Source: a virus
IMG/VR virus record: IMGVR_UViG_3300047550_005624
Coordinates: 1 to 32,494 of that record
Direction: 5' to 3' (one strand)
Length of the DNA stretch: 32,494 nt
This document shows positions 1 to 7,883 of the stretch, piece by piece (the first letter of the stretch is position 1; every line of letters starts with the position of its first letter). The notes beneath the pieces are model-generated. The model did no database searches. It saw only the letters and a list, made by a program, of their open reading frames with translations, and had not been told where the DNA came from. Position numbers and translations under genes: made by a program.

Positions 1-1
1 A

Positions 2-437
2 AGTGGCTTCAGTGGTGTAAGTGGCTTCAGTGGTTTCAGTGGATCAGGTGTAAGTGGCTTCAGTGGTTTCAGTGGATCAGGTGTAAGTGGCTTCAGCGGC
101 ACAAGTGGCTTCAGCGGCACAAGTGGATTTAGCGGTGTAAGTGGCGCAAGTACTAGTGGCTTCAGTGGTGTAAGTGGCTTCAGTGGTGTAAGTGGCTTCA
201 GTGGTGTAAGTGGCTTCAGTGGTTTCAGTGGATCAGGTGTAAGTGGCTTCAGTGGTTTCAGTGGATCAGGTGTAAGTGGCTTCAGCGGTAGAAGTGGATT
301 CAGTGGTACAAATGGAACAGGTACTAGTGGATTTAGTGGTACATCTGGCTTCAGTGGTACAAATGGAACAGGTACTAGTGGATTTAGTGGTAGAAGTGGA
401 TTTAGTGGATTTAGTGGATTTAGTGGAGCAAGCGGTC
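2..437 (+). repeat. Tandem Gly-X-Ser coding repeat (collagen-like shaft)
   Basis: Short units of the type AGTGGCTTCAGTGGT recur more than 25 times, with longer 33-36-base super-units repeated nearly exactly (for example around 17-60, 50-93 and 200-280). All keep the Gly-X-Ser reading frame. Such repeats tend to expand or contract by slippage or recombination and are a common assembly trouble spot. Confidence 0.9.
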
Positions 438-889
438 CTTCCAATTCAATTACTGCAACGAATGATACAAGTACAACTACACTGTATCCGGTAATGGTAG
501 GTTCAGGTGGTGTCGCAGAAACACCCAAGATAACCACATCTAAACTATATTTTAATGCTTTAACTGGTGTAATTTCAGCTACAGAATATGATTCATTATC
601 AGATATTAATCACAAAACTGAAATTAAAAATGTTTCTAACTCTATTGAAAAATTAGGCAAGATTAGAGGTATAAACTTTATGTGGAAAGAAAACGGAATT
701 AAATCAATGGGTGTAATTGCACAGGAAGTAGAATCAATATTCCCGGAAATAGTTCATACAAATCCCAAAGGACAAAAAACAGTTGCATATAACGGCTTAA
801 TAGCAGTCTTGATTGAAGCAATAAAAGATCAACAAAATCAAATTGATCAACTTAAAACAACTATAAAGGAAAATAAATGGTTACACTAG
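2..889 (+). CDS. Collagen-like tail fibre with C-terminal S74 chaperone/autoprotease domain (5' end outside window)
   Basis: The frame is open from base 2, so the start lies upstream; 295 residues are visible. Residues 1-145 are uninterrupted Gly-X-Y triplets (GFS, GVS, GTS), which in phage fibres form a collagen-like triple-helical shaft. After a short linker, the last ~100 residues match the peptidase S74/endosialidase intramolecular chaperone: GVIAQEVE, FPE, a conserved K-x-V-x-Y-x-x-L segment and a final coiled coil (LIEAIKDQQNQIDQL). In this family the trimeric chaperone folds the fibre and cuts itself off. The catalytic pair appears intact: Ser at 599-601 and Lys five residues later at 614-616 (SDINHK), the same spacing as the endosialidase dyad. 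Cleavage would release the last ~97 residues. It overlaps the endolysin start by 13 bases. Role: host recognition or side fibre. Receptor unknown. Confidence 0.85.
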   Translation, partial: SGFSGVSGFSGFSGSGVSGFSGFSGSGVSGFSGTSGFSGTSGFSGVSGASTSGFSGVSGFSGVSGFSGVSGFSGFSGSGVSGFSGFSGSGVSGFSGRSGFSGTNGTGTSGFSGTSGFSGTNGTGTSGFSGRSGFSGFSGFSGASGPSNSITATNDTSTTTLYPVMVGSGGVAETPKITTSKLYFNALTGVISATEYDSLSDINHKTEIKNVSNSIEKLGKIRGINFMWKENGIKSMGVIAQEVESIFPEIVHTNPKGQKTVAYNGLIAVLIEAIKDQQNQIDQLKTTIKENKWLH

Positions 890-1497
890 AATTATTGCAA
901 TTACTTTGCCCTAAAACAAAAAAAGATGTATTAGCTCAGTATGTAGATCCACTTCATACTGTTGCAGAGTATTATGAAATGTATGACAACAAAAGACGCA
1001 TTGCAGGATTTTTAGCACAACTTGCACATGAGTCGGGTGGATTCAATTTTGTAAAAGAAAATCTAAATTATAGTGCAGATGGTTTAAGAAAAACTTTTGC
1101 TAAATATTTTCCAACAGACGAATTAGCTAAAGCATACGCAAGACAACCTGAAAAAATAGCTAATCGTGTATATGCAAACAGAATGAAAAATGGAGATGAA
1201 GCATCAGGTGATGGTTTCAGATTCAGAGGTAGAGGGTTGATACAACTTACTGGTAGAGATAACTACACTAGATTTGCAGCGTCATTGGGAATAAGTATTG
1301 ATGAAACCATTGAATACTTAGAAACTCCAAGTGGTGCAGTAGCAAGTGCAGGTTGGTTTTGGGACAATAATGGATTGAATCAATTCTGTGATAAAGACGA
1401 TTTTATAACATTAACAAAAAGAATAAATGGTGGTACTATTGGTTTGGCAGATAGAAAACATCATTACGAAATAATGCTTGAGCATTTAGAAGGATAA
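877..1497 (+). CDS. Endolysin, glycoside hydrolase family 19 (chitinase/lysozyme-like)
   Basis: This is a 206-aa peptidoglycan-degrading enzyme of the GH19 chitinase-like lysozyme family, the usual phage endolysin of this fold. It is a single catalytic domain with no signal peptide, so it should depend on a holin for access to the wall (see the holin at 11172). The family hallmarks are visible: AHESGGF with the general acid Glu52, the second catalytic Glu61 nine residues later, IANRVYANRMKNGDEASGDG, RGRGLIQLTGRDNY, and INGG near the end. The ATG at 877 is preceded by AAAGGA at 865-870 with six bases between. The start overlaps the fibre gene, implying translational coupling. It could hydrolyse wall glycan or, less likely, chitin. 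Confidence 0.9.
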   Translation: MVTLELLQLLCPKTKKDVLAQYVDPLHTVAEYYEMYDNKRRIAGFLAQLAHESGGFNFVKENLNYSADGLRKTFAKYFPTDELAKAYARQPEKIANRVYANRMKNGDEASGDGFRFRGRGLIQLTGRDNYTRFAASLGISIDETIEYLETPSGAVASAGWFWDNNGLNQFCDKDDFITLTKRINGGTIGLADRKHHYEIMLEHLEG

Positions 1498-1498
1498 A

Positions 1499-4129
1499 AT
1501 GGCACAACCAGTTTGGAATACTCCTGCAGGATTAATAAATTCATATCCTTATGGAGTTTCTATGTCTTATCAACTTAGTGCTAGTCCGGTATTTCCGGCA
1601 GTTTCACTAACGTATTCGTTGTTGAGTGGCAATTTACCAGCCGGACTAACATTGAATTCATCTGGATTAATTTCGGGAACTCCAACACAGGTCTCTGAAA
1701 ACCAAACATATACTTTTGCTGTAAGAGTAACTGACAATCAAAGCAATATAAGAGATAGAACATTCAGTATATTAATTTCTGGTTTTCTAAGCCCATCTTT
1801 TGATTTAGCTGCAGGTACTATATTTTCTGGTTTTGATAGCCGTTGGACAGAATTTTCTGTTAGTTATTCAAATCCTTCTTCTTTATCTAATCTAACAGTA
1901 AGTATAATAGATGGGGCTCTTCCTTTAGGCTTAGAAATTAACACATCTGGTTTAATACGTGGATATGCTGAAAAACCTATTATAAGTGAAGCATACCCAG
2001 CGGTCAGTACTATTGCAACAAATACTAATCTTGATAATACAATTATTTGTACTACTACTGCTGGATTCGTTGAGGGAAGACCTATAATTTTTTCAGGTAC
2101 TTCAATTGGGGAAATAGTATTAGGAAATACTTATTATATCAAATCAATACTGAATAGTGTTACTTTTACTATATCAGCCACACAAAACGGACCAACTCTT
2201 CAGCTTACTGTTGGTTCAGGATTGATGTTTATAAATTTACCTGCAACGACGGTTGGTCAGCCTGTCATACGAACATACAATTTTACATTGACATTAAATG
2301 ATACATATAAAATTTATCAAACAATTAATTACAATATTGTAATCGCAAATCAAAACTTGCCAGTTGCACAGGGTGGTTTAGGAATAGTAGGCTCAAACAG
2401 AATTCCCACAATATTAAACACCCGTCCTCTTACCTATAATATTCCACCTGATAATTTAGATTATGGATATTATCTATTGCCTAATAATTCAACAGGAATA
2501 ACATATCCGCCTACAACAAATGCGTTTATTGGTACATTTGAAACTGGAAATGTTTTTTCTTTTAAATTTTTAGGTTATGATTTTGATGGTAGTCCATTAA
2601 CATATGTCTTTTCTAATCTTCCCACAGAATTATCTGCGGATACAGCCACCGGTATAATTACAGGTACTCCTGTCTTATCCTCGCCTGGTATAAGTGAATA
2701 TACCTTTAGAGTAGCAACATATAAAACTTTAAATCCTTCAACTATTTCATCGTATTTCAATTTTTCGTATAAGATTTCAAATCAGATAAAAGGAGAAATT
2801 GTTTGGGATACTCCTGAAGATTTGGGACAAATCAACAATAACACAATAAGTGTTTTAAAAGTTCAAGCAACATCAGACACACCTTTAAATTATCAAATTA
2901 CATCAGGTTCTCTGCCTCCTAATTTAGAGTTATCTAGTAATGGTGAAATAATGGGAAAAGTCGCGTATCAACCTACCGCTTCTTTGTTGGCACAAAATAC
3001 AACTACCGAATTTACATTTACTGTAAATGCGTATTCACCTAATTTTCCTGTAGTAAATTCTTCTAGAACATTTACACTTACAGTTTTTCAATATTTTGAA
3101 CAACCAACTGATATTCTTTATATTAAAGCTATGCCTTCTATTTCAGATAGGCAAAAATTAAACACGTTGTTAAACAACACTACTTTAATTCCAAATGAAT
3201 ATGTCTATAGACCTAATGATGTATATTTTGGAAAAGCCTCGTCAGTAATTTATACTCATGCATATGGAATATATGCAAGTAATATTGCTCAATATCTAGA
3301 TGCAATTACCAAAAATCACTATTGGAGATACATTACATTAGGTGAATTAAAGACAGCAGTTGCTAAAAATGCAAACAATGAAATTATTTACGAAGTTGTT
3401 TATAGTGAGGTGATTGATAATTTACTTAATAATCAAAATATAAGTATCAGTCAAGAAATTGTATGGCCTAGAGATATTGATTTAAGCTTAGGACCTTGGT
3501 ATACTAGTATTACTGATATTTTTACCAGTTATGAAGATGTTTTAAACCAAGAATATTACACAAGCTTAACTTCTGGCACAGCACGATATTTATATCCCAA
3601 TAGTTTAGTAAATATGGAAAACAGAGTAGCTCAAGAATTAGGCCAAAATACTGACAGCAATTTATTGCCTCTTTGGATGACATCAGAACAAAATGACGGG
3701 AACACCTTAGGATTTACGAGAGCATTTGTCATCTGCTATACAAAACCTGGTTTTGCTGATACAGTAAAAAATAATATCAATAACAATTGGCAATATGAAC
3801 TAAATCAAATTGGGTTTGAAATTGATAGATTTATAGTTAATAAAAGTGCGACATTTGATTACTCAACTAACCTTCAATTTGGATCTTTGCCCAATCCATA
3901 TACAACTAATTATGAATTTGAAAATTTAGTTAATACCCAATTGCAGCCTGTTCAAATAAATCCATTAGTAATGGTTACTTTAGCTGAAGATTCAACATGG
4001 AATGTAACTCAACTAAATAATTCATGGTTAAATTACCCAAGTGCTACACCTACTCCTAACCCAATAGATAGTGAAGACTTCTATGTGATTTTTGAACAGA
4101 AAACCATTTTGCCAAATCAAACGCAATAA
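1499..4129 (+). CDS. Large structural protein with repeated putative-Ig (He_PIG) domains
   Basis: An 876-aa protein, probably a virion surface or fibre-associated component. At least four copies of the He_PIG/Ig-like signature (LPxGLxxxxxGxIxGxP) are visible: near residues 45-62 (LPAGLTLNSSGLISGTP), 138-155, 373-390 and 468-485, each followed by a beta-rich stretch. Between the first pairs lies a different module at about 168-245 (PIIFSGT ... YYIKSI) that recurs twice in the next gene. The C-terminal ~340 residues are unrelated to these repeats and unrecognised. No signal peptide or membrane segment. The ATG at 1499 has GAAGGA at 1488-1493 and sits one base after the endolysin stop. Ig-like domains in phage structural proteins usually aid weak binding to cell surfaces; the exact role here is not known. 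Confidence 0.7.
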   Translation: MAQPVWNTPAGLINSYPYGVSMSYQLSASPVFPAVSLTYSLLSGNLPAGLTLNSSGLISGTPTQVSENQTYTFAVRVTDNQSNIRDRTFSILISGFLSPSFDLAAGTIFSGFDSRWTEFSVSYSNPSSLSNLTVSIIDGALPLGLEINTSGLIRGYAEKPIISEAYPAVSTIATNTNLDNTIICTTTAGFVEGRPIIFSGTSIGEIVLGNTYYIKSILNSVTFTISATQNGPTLQLTVGSGLMFINLPATTVGQPVIRTYNFTLTLNDTYKIYQTINYNIVIANQNLPVAQGGLGIVGSNRIPTILNTRPLTYNIPPDNLDYGYYLLPNNSTGITYPPTTNAFIGTFETGNVFSFKFLGYDFDGSPLTYVFSNLPTELSADTATGIITGTPVLSSPGISEYTFRVATYKTLNPSTISSYFNFSYKISNQIKGEIVWDTPEDLGQINNNTISVLKVQATSDTPLNYQITSGSLPPNLELSSNGEIMGKVAYQPTASLLAQNTTTEFTFTVNAYSPNFPVVNSSRTFTLTVFQYFEQPTDILYIKAMPSISDRQKLNTLLNNTTLIPNEYVYRPNDVYFGKASSVIYTHAYGIYASNIAQYLDAITKNHYWRYITLGELKTAVAKNANNEIIYEVVYSEVIDNLLNNQNISISQEIVWPRDIDLSLGPWYTSITDIFTSYEDVLNQEYYTSLTSGTARYLYPNSLVNMENRVAQELGQNTDSNLLPLWMTSEQNDGNTLGFTRAFVICYTKPGFADTVKNNINNNWQYELNQIGFEIDRFIVNKSATFDYSTNLQFGSLPNPYTTNYEFENLVNTQLQPVQINPLVMVTLAEDSTWNVTQLNNSWLNYPSATPTPNPIDSEDFYVIFEQKTILPNQTQ
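2000..2225 (+). repeat. IIFSG/YYIKSI module, copy 1
   Basis: A ~75-residue unit inside the Ig-like structural protein, with the pattern PIIFSGT, then about 13 residues, then YYIKSI and TFTIS. It is related to two copies in the next gene (4838-5080 and 5148-5380). Confidence 0.6.
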
Positions 4130-4132
4130 ATA
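4125..4132 (+). promoter_or_regulatory. Late-type promoter box AATAAATA
   Basis: It overlaps the stop codon of the preceding gene and lies 25 bases before the GTG start at 4158. It differs from the T4 late core TATAAATA at the first base only. The predicted start site falls about 6 nt downstream, leaving a short leader with TAGGAAAA as ribosome-binding site. Confidence 0.4.
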
Positions 4133-4157
4133 ATATATAACAAAATAGGAAAACAAT

Positions 4158-5438
4158 GTGAGCGCAATCAATACTAATGGCATTAATGTAAATTACCCTA
4201 CTCCCGGAGTCAATAATAGTTCTCAGGGATTCCGTGACAATTTTGCATCCATCAAAACCAATTTAGATGCCGCAGGATCTGAAATATCTGATCTACAAAA
4301 TAAAGTAGTAGTCAAATCGGCATTGAATAATACCACTGTCAACAATGACATGGCAAATACTTTGATTAGCAATGCAGCTATTAGGAACTTCAGGTCAACT
4401 ACTTATAATTTGGGCAACGCTTTGTCAGGCACTGTTCTTATTGATACCTCATTAGGAGATGTTCAATATGGTACCGTAGCAGGAAACGTTACACTACAAT
4501 TTGGAAATTGGGCTCCTGCAGGTACTCAAAGCAATGTTGAGTTAAGATTAAACTTTTCTAACGTTGAAGCAAGTATTAGTTTTCCCAGTGAAGTGGTTTC
4601 ATCCAATAATAATTTTGGAACAACCACATTAGAAAACTATGCAAATGTTGCAAGTGTCGCTACAGTAACTGTTCCTTTTGATGTAGAACAACTAAACTAC
4701 AGACTAAGTACAGTGGATTGTGGTACTACTGTAGGCATTGAACCTTCAAATAGACCTAGACAATCAACACAACTACAAAAAAGAACTCCTCCTCCAACTG
4801 GTTTTCAAGGTGACGTAGCTGGTACAATAGCATTAGGTGAAACATACTCTCAAATATCTATATCAAGTACAAATGCGGCAGATTATCTAACTACAGGTAA
4901 TACTACAGAATTATATACTGACTTGCCTATAGTTTTCACTGGCGTTAGTATGGAAGCTAATATAACAATAGGTACGACTTATTATGTACGTAATGTTGTT
5001 TCAAGCACTACATTTACAGTTTCTTCAACATTAGGTGGAGGAAATGTTGATTTAGCTGGCAATGGAAGCCCAACAAGTTCAATGTACGGAAATCCTGTTT
5101 CATATACCTACATATGTAGTGATACATATGATGCAACTAGTTATACCAAAACAGTAAGTGCAACTGTTACATCAACTAATTTAATAACATTAAATAATGC
5201 TACTTCTTTGACACTGAATGCACCAATAATCTTTTCAGGCACGACATTCGGTGGTCTTATTGCAGATACGATTTACTATATAAAATCAATTTCTGGTTCT
5301 GATATTACAGTTAGTCGTTCAAGAACAAATGGAGTAGCAGATTCTACAGTTCTACTAACAACTGCAAGTGGGAGTTGTTCAGCAACTGCGTATATAGGAT
5401 CTGACATTTGGAAAAGATTACCACTACAAGCATGGTAA
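4158..5438 (+). CDS. Virion structural (tail/fibre-like) protein
   Basis: A 426-aa protein. Its opening (INTNGINVNYPTPGVNN, then SQGFRDNF and a short coiled coil) is a recognisable N-terminus of structural proteins in T4-like aquatic phages. The middle is beta-rich. The C-terminal half holds two copies of the module also found in the preceding gene: PIVFTGV ... YYVRNV and PIIFSGT ... YYIKSI. The start must be GTG at 4158, because the ATG two bases earlier is followed at once by TGA. AGGAAAA lies just upstream and a late-type box at 4125-4132. Probably a fibre, baseplate wedge or whisker-type component; no enzymatic motif seen. Exact virion position unknown. Confidence 0.6.
   Translation: MSAINTNGINVNYPTPGVNNSSQGFRDNFASIKTNLDAAGSEISDLQNKVVVKSALNNTTVNNDMANTLISNAAIRNFRSTTYNLGNALSGTVLIDTSLGDVQYGTVAGNVTLQFGNWAPAGTQSNVELRLNFSNVEASISFPSEVVSSNNNFGTTTLENYANVASVATVTVPFDVEQLNYRLSTVDCGTTVGIEPSNRPRQSTQLQKRTPPPTGFQGDVAGTIALGETYSQISISSTNAADYLTTGNTTELYTDLPIVFTGVSMEANITIGTTYYVRNVVSSTTFTVSSTLGGGNVDLAGNGSPTSSMYGNPVSYTYICSDTYDATSYTKTVSATVTSTNLITLNNATSLTLNAPIIFSGTTFGGLIADTIYYIKSISGSDITVSRSRTNGVADSTVLLTTASGSCSATAYIGSDIWKRLPLQAW
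4838..5080 (+). repeat. IIFSG/YYIKSI module, copy 2
   Basis: Diverged copy (PIVFTGV, then TTYYVRNV, TTFTVSS) of the module shared with the upstream structural gene. Confidence 0.55.
5148..5380 (+). repeat. IIFSG/YYIKSI module, copy 3
   Basis: Closest in sequence to copy 1 (PIIFSGT, IYYIKSI), although it sits in a different gene. Confidence 0.6.
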
Positions 5439-5444
5439 TAAATA
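5437..5444 (+). promoter_or_regulatory. Late-type promoter box AATAAATA close to a start codon
   Basis: It overlaps the preceding stop codon and ends six bases before the ATG at 5451. If it is active, the RNA would start almost at the initiation codon. TTAGG directly before the ATG is too close to serve as a normal Shine-Dalgarno. Confidence 0.3.
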
Positions 5445-5450
5445 ATTAGG

Positions 5451-5693
5451 ATGCAACATCCTTTTATCAACAACTTATCCGAAAAAAGTTTAGAACAACT
5501 TCAAAAAACCATATCTGATCTAACGCAAAAATTAAATTTTGCATATAGAACAGGTAATGGACCACTAATACATCAAATTCAAATGGCTATAGAAAGCTAT
5601 AGAACTGAGTATGGTAAAAAAATGGATGAATTGATGAAAAAGCAAAACATTAACAGTAAAGTTAAAATAGAAAATGAACGCAAGAATATCTAA
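5451..5693 (+). CDS. Small conserved-type phage protein, coiled coil
   Basis: An 80-aa, strongly charged, mostly helical protein. Residues 8-30 (LSEKSLEQLQKTISDLTQKL) and 48-66 form amphipathic helices likely to make a coiled coil. There is no cysteine cluster, signal peptide or enzymatic motif. It sits between structural genes and small genes of unknown role, and its 3' end overlaps the next gene by 20 bases, so the two are probably co-translated. I do not recognise a function; a small virion or assembly factor is possible. Confidence 0.6.
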   Translation: MQHPFINNLSEKSLEQLQKTISDLTQKLNFAYRTGNGPLIHQIQMAIESYRTEYGKKMDELMKKQNINSKVKIENERKNI

Positions 5694-6279
5694 AGATTTT
5701 TCATTTTTAGCAGGTATACACACGGAAAACTCTTTTGTAATAAATAGTTACCAAATCGGTTTAAACATTGAAGTAAATACAATCGAGATCCGAGAACAAA
5801 ATATTGCTATGGAAAGAATTAAGTTATTTCTAGCAACATTAGAAGATTGTGTTTTTGTAAATGAACAAGAAAAAGCATCAATTGAAAATTACAAAAAAGC
5901 AGGTCTAAAAGTTTGTACTTTACCTGATGATCCATACGATCAAGTTGTAGCTGTAGTGTTGATGAAGAAACTCAATACAATAACTGAAGAAAAACTAACA
6001 ATTTACGATATTTCAATACTTTCTTTGGTTTGTGACGATGTTAAGTTTTATGTATCAATACATGATCAAACCGAGTACGATGAAATAAAAAACTCATGGT
6101 GGACACAAAATAATATTGCAATTACAGATGATGTAAAAAAATCACATAAAAAGGATAAAATTGTTCCACTACACAAAAACACATTGGATTGGAACAATGT
6201 TGGATTAAATTTCAAAGAAAGCTCCGACCAACCAAATAGCGTTTTGATAGAATTATCAAGCAAAGATTTACCTAAGTAA
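5674..6279 (+). CDS. Hypothetical T4-like phage protein
   Basis: A 201-aa soluble protein. The central segment with CTLPDDPYDQVV, followed by a helix and a beta-rich stretch, is reminiscent of a hypothetical protein common in T4-like phages of aquatic bacteria. The last ~60 residues are hydrophilic (KKSHKKDKIVP) and look like a flexible tail. No catalytic motif is apparent. The start at 5674 overlaps the preceding gene and has no clear ribosome-binding site, so translational coupling is likely. Function unknown. Confidence 0.6.
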   Translation: MNARISKDFSFLAGIHTENSFVINSYQIGLNIEVNTIEIREQNIAMERIKLFLATLEDCVFVNEQEKASIENYKKAGLKVCTLPDDPYDQVVAVVLMKKLNTITEEKLTIYDISILSLVCDDVKFYVSIHDQTEYDEIKNSWWTQNNIAITDDVKKSHKKDKIVPLHKNTLDWNNVGLNFKESSDQPNSVLIELSSKDLPK

Positions 6280-6307
6280 TTTACTTTTGTAAAAAAAACT
6301 GTATCAT
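6280..6307 (+). promoter_or_regulatory. Possible sigma70-type promoter abutting the 6315 start
   Basis: TTTACT (6280-6285) and TATCAT (6302-6307) are separated by 16 bases. The expected start of RNA is at about 6314, that is at the ATG of the next gene, which has no Shine-Dalgarno. This is a weak consensus match. Confidence 0.3.
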
Positions 6308-6314
6308 ACACTGT

Positions 6315-6818
6315 ATGATTATTGATAAATTCGGACAAAAAATCTTTAATGAAGACGACCTTTGTGATGTTGTGCTATCCGATTTGGAAATAAGCAACCG
6401 TAAAATTTTGGTCAGTAAAGACATAAATAATCTGTTAGATTTGGAAAAATTTCCGAAGTTAACAAAATATAAAGAAACAGATTTGACAGTTGATCAGTTT
6501 GATGAACAAAATCAAAATATTTGGTTCATGCCCAAATCGTACTATGAGTTAGACATTGCACAATATGTGATAAATCTATGTGATACAAATGAAGAATTGT
6601 TACGGGTAGAAGAAGAGTTGCTTCTTTACCAAAAGAAAAATTTGTTCAATCTATTACGATATCTTAAATATCTAGTAGATACATGTAGAAAACATAACAT
6701 TGTATGGGGCGTAGGAAGAGGTAGTTCCGTTGCAAGTTTTGTTTTATTTTTGATAGGAGTACATAAAATAAATTCATTACATTATGATTTACCTATCAAT
6801 GAATTTTTTAAAGATTAA
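6315..6818 (+). CDS. DnaE-derived protein (DNA polymerase III alpha catalytic-region fragment)
   Basis: A 167-aa protein whose C-terminal third resembles the palm/fingers entry region of bacterial Pol III alpha: a helix ending in CRKHNIVWGVG, then RGSSVASFVLFLIGV (about residues 135-149) and LHYDLPINEFF. In DnaE the same order reads GRGSAAGS...I.DPL.Y.L.FERFL. The gene stops just before the place where DnaE carries its catalytic Asp-x-Asp motif, so the protein cannot be a polymerase by itself. The N-terminal 90 residues are unrecognised. It may be a domesticated DnaE fragment, for instance binding template, clamp or host polymerase; that is inference. No ribosome-binding site is evident at 6315. 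Confidence 0.65.
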   Translation: MIIDKFGQKIFNEDDLCDVVLSDLEISNRKILVSKDINNLLDLEKFPKLTKYKETDLTVDQFDEQNQNIWFMPKSYYELDIAQYVINLCDTNEELLRVEEELLLYQKKNLFNLLRYLKYLVDTCRKHNIVWGVGRGSSVASFVLFLIGVHKINSLHYDLPINEFFKD

Positions 6819-6828
6819 AGGAAAAAAT

Positions 6829-7185
6829 ATGCTAAAACGTTCAGCACAGGGAAAAATGGTTGATATCAATGCTCTTATTGCTAAAAATGAGAAGACCAGA
6901 GCAGTTGGAAATATGAGTGTAAATGCCCGCGGTGATCTTATTGACGCGGCAGGAAACGTCATCAAATCCGCAAATGATAGAGTAAGTGAATCTTACCGAA
7001 AAACAGTTGGCAACAAGTCTGCGAATGTGGTAAAAAAGAAACCTGAAAACACAAAACCTACTAACAAAGTTCAGAAACCAGTAGAGCCGGAACTTACGCC
7101 AGAAGAAAAAGAACTTGAATCAAGTTTGGAAGATGATTTAATAATTGAAGAAATCAAGAAAAGTGAGACTAAAAATGGAGAATAA
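6829..7185 (+). CDS. Hypothetical protein, basic N-terminus and acidic C-terminus
   Basis: A 118-aa protein. The ATG at 6829 is chosen over an in-frame ATG at 6784 because AAAGGA lies at 6817-6822 with ideal spacing, and because the earlier start would overlap the preceding gene by 35 bases. The N-terminal half (MLKRSAQGKMVDINALIAKN, then GNMSVNARGD) looks conserved and folded. The middle is Lys/Pro-rich and disordered (KKKPENTKPTNK), and the end is very acidic (EEKELESSLEDD). This layout suits a small adaptor that binds a partner by an acidic tail. I recognise no family. Confidence 0.6.
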   Translation: MLKRSAQGKMVDINALIAKNEKTRAVGNMSVNARGDLIDAAGNVIKSANDRVSESYRKTVGNKSANVVKKKPENTKPTNKVQKPVEPELTPEEKELESSLEDDLIIEEIKKSETKNGE

Positions 7186-7540
7186 ATTTTCATTTTCACC
7201 CACTGAAGTCAAAAAAATTATCCCATTACGCGATACTATCATCGTCTCCGAAATGGCTTTTGAAGAAAGAATTACCAAAAGTGGTGTCATATTGTTGAAT
7301 GACGATATGAAAAATTCAGGAATTAGACCAAGATGGGGTAAAGTATTTGCTATTGGTCCTGAACAAAAGGATGTAAAAATAGGGCAATATATCCTAATTA
7401 GTCATGGACGATGGACTAGAGGTATTAAAATAAAAGATGATACAGGTGAACATGTAATACGAAAAGTAGATAACAATGATGTTTTACTTGTCAGTGATGA
7501 GCCTGTTGTTGATTTAACAATGAGTGACAAAGTAATATGA
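7175..7540 (+). CDS. GroES-like co-chaperonin (T4 gp31 analogue)
   Basis: A 121-aa protein with the GroES order of elements: PLRDTIIV near residue 17 (GroES RPLxDRVIV), then ERITKSGVILLND at 31-43 corresponding to the mobile loop with the hydrophobic tripeptide (Val38-Ile39-Leu40 for GroES Ile-Val-Leu) that docks on GroEL, a GKVFAIGPE strand, IGQYILISHG and the closing DVLLVSDE. T4 gp31 and other phage co-chaperonins replace host GroES on GroEL so that the major capsid protein fits in the cage. Start: the ATG at 7175 gives a natural N-terminus; the upstream in-frame ATG at 7145 lies inside the preceding gene. It overlaps the previous gene by 11 bases and the next by 4 (ATGA). Confidence 0.8.
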   Translation: MENKFSFSPTEVKKIIPLRDTIIVSEMAFEERITKSGVILLNDDMKNSGIRPRWGKVFAIGPEQKDVKIGQYILISHGRWTRGIKIKDDTGEHVIRKVDNNDVLLVSDEPVVDLTMSDKVI

Positions 7541-7881
7541 ATTTATTTAAAAAATGGTTTTCACGTTCAACTAAAAAATCCGAAGATAGTTCAAACTATG
7601 GGGCAATTACTATAAGTAATTACGGTGAAAAATTACAAGTTTCGCCTCCCGGAATTAGAGTTGCTAACTATCCAACTGGAATGACAATTAGCTTTGTGAA
7701 GGCAACTGGGGGATATGTTGTTGAAATCAATCATCATGATGATGTTATGACCAATTCAGTTCTTGCTATTGGTCCTTCAGCACATTCTTCACGAAGGTCA
7801 GAACTTTTTATTGTTCCTGAAGGTGCTGATCTAGCAAGTGAAATCGGAAAAATCATTACTCTAGCTTTACTAAAGAAATAA
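7537..7881 (+). CDS. Hypothetical protein
   Basis: A 114-aa soluble protein with a basic N-terminus (MNLFKKWFSRSTKK), which could lie on a membrane or nucleic acid, followed by a compact alpha/beta domain (GMTISFVKATGGYVVEINHH, then a C-terminal helix). It is coupled to the co-chaperonin gene by an ATGA overlap and ends two bases before the clamp-loader gene. No motif that I recognise; the role is unknown. Confidence 0.6.
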   Translation: MNLFKKWFSRSTKKSEDSSNYGAITISNYGEKLQVSPPGIRVANYPTGMTISFVKATGGYVVEINHHDDVMTNSVLAIGPSAHSSRRSELFIVPEGADLASEIGKIITLALLKK

Positions 7882-7883
7882 CT

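Noticed and set aside
1-437. Regular short repeats that could be taken for a CRISPR array or other non-coding repeat
   Set aside because: The repeats are contiguous, have no unique spacers and keep one open Gly-X-Ser frame that runs on into the S74 domain.
276-494. A separate open frame of 72 codons in another phase of the repeat
   Set aside because: It is an artefact of the repeats being open in more than one frame; the product is only a low-complexity Val/Asp/Leu string.
3584-3594. TATAAATA on the minus strand inside the Ig-like structural gene
   Set aside because: There is no minus-strand gene nearby; likely chance in AT-rich DNA.
6299-6319. Direct repeat ACTGTAT(C/G)AT overlapping the 6315 start codon
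   Set aside because: A ten-base repeat with one mismatch in AT-rich DNA is too weak to call an operator without relatives to compare.
6422-6429. CATAAATA inside the DnaE-like gene
   Set aside because: Lies deep within coding sequence with no start codon at a sensible distance.
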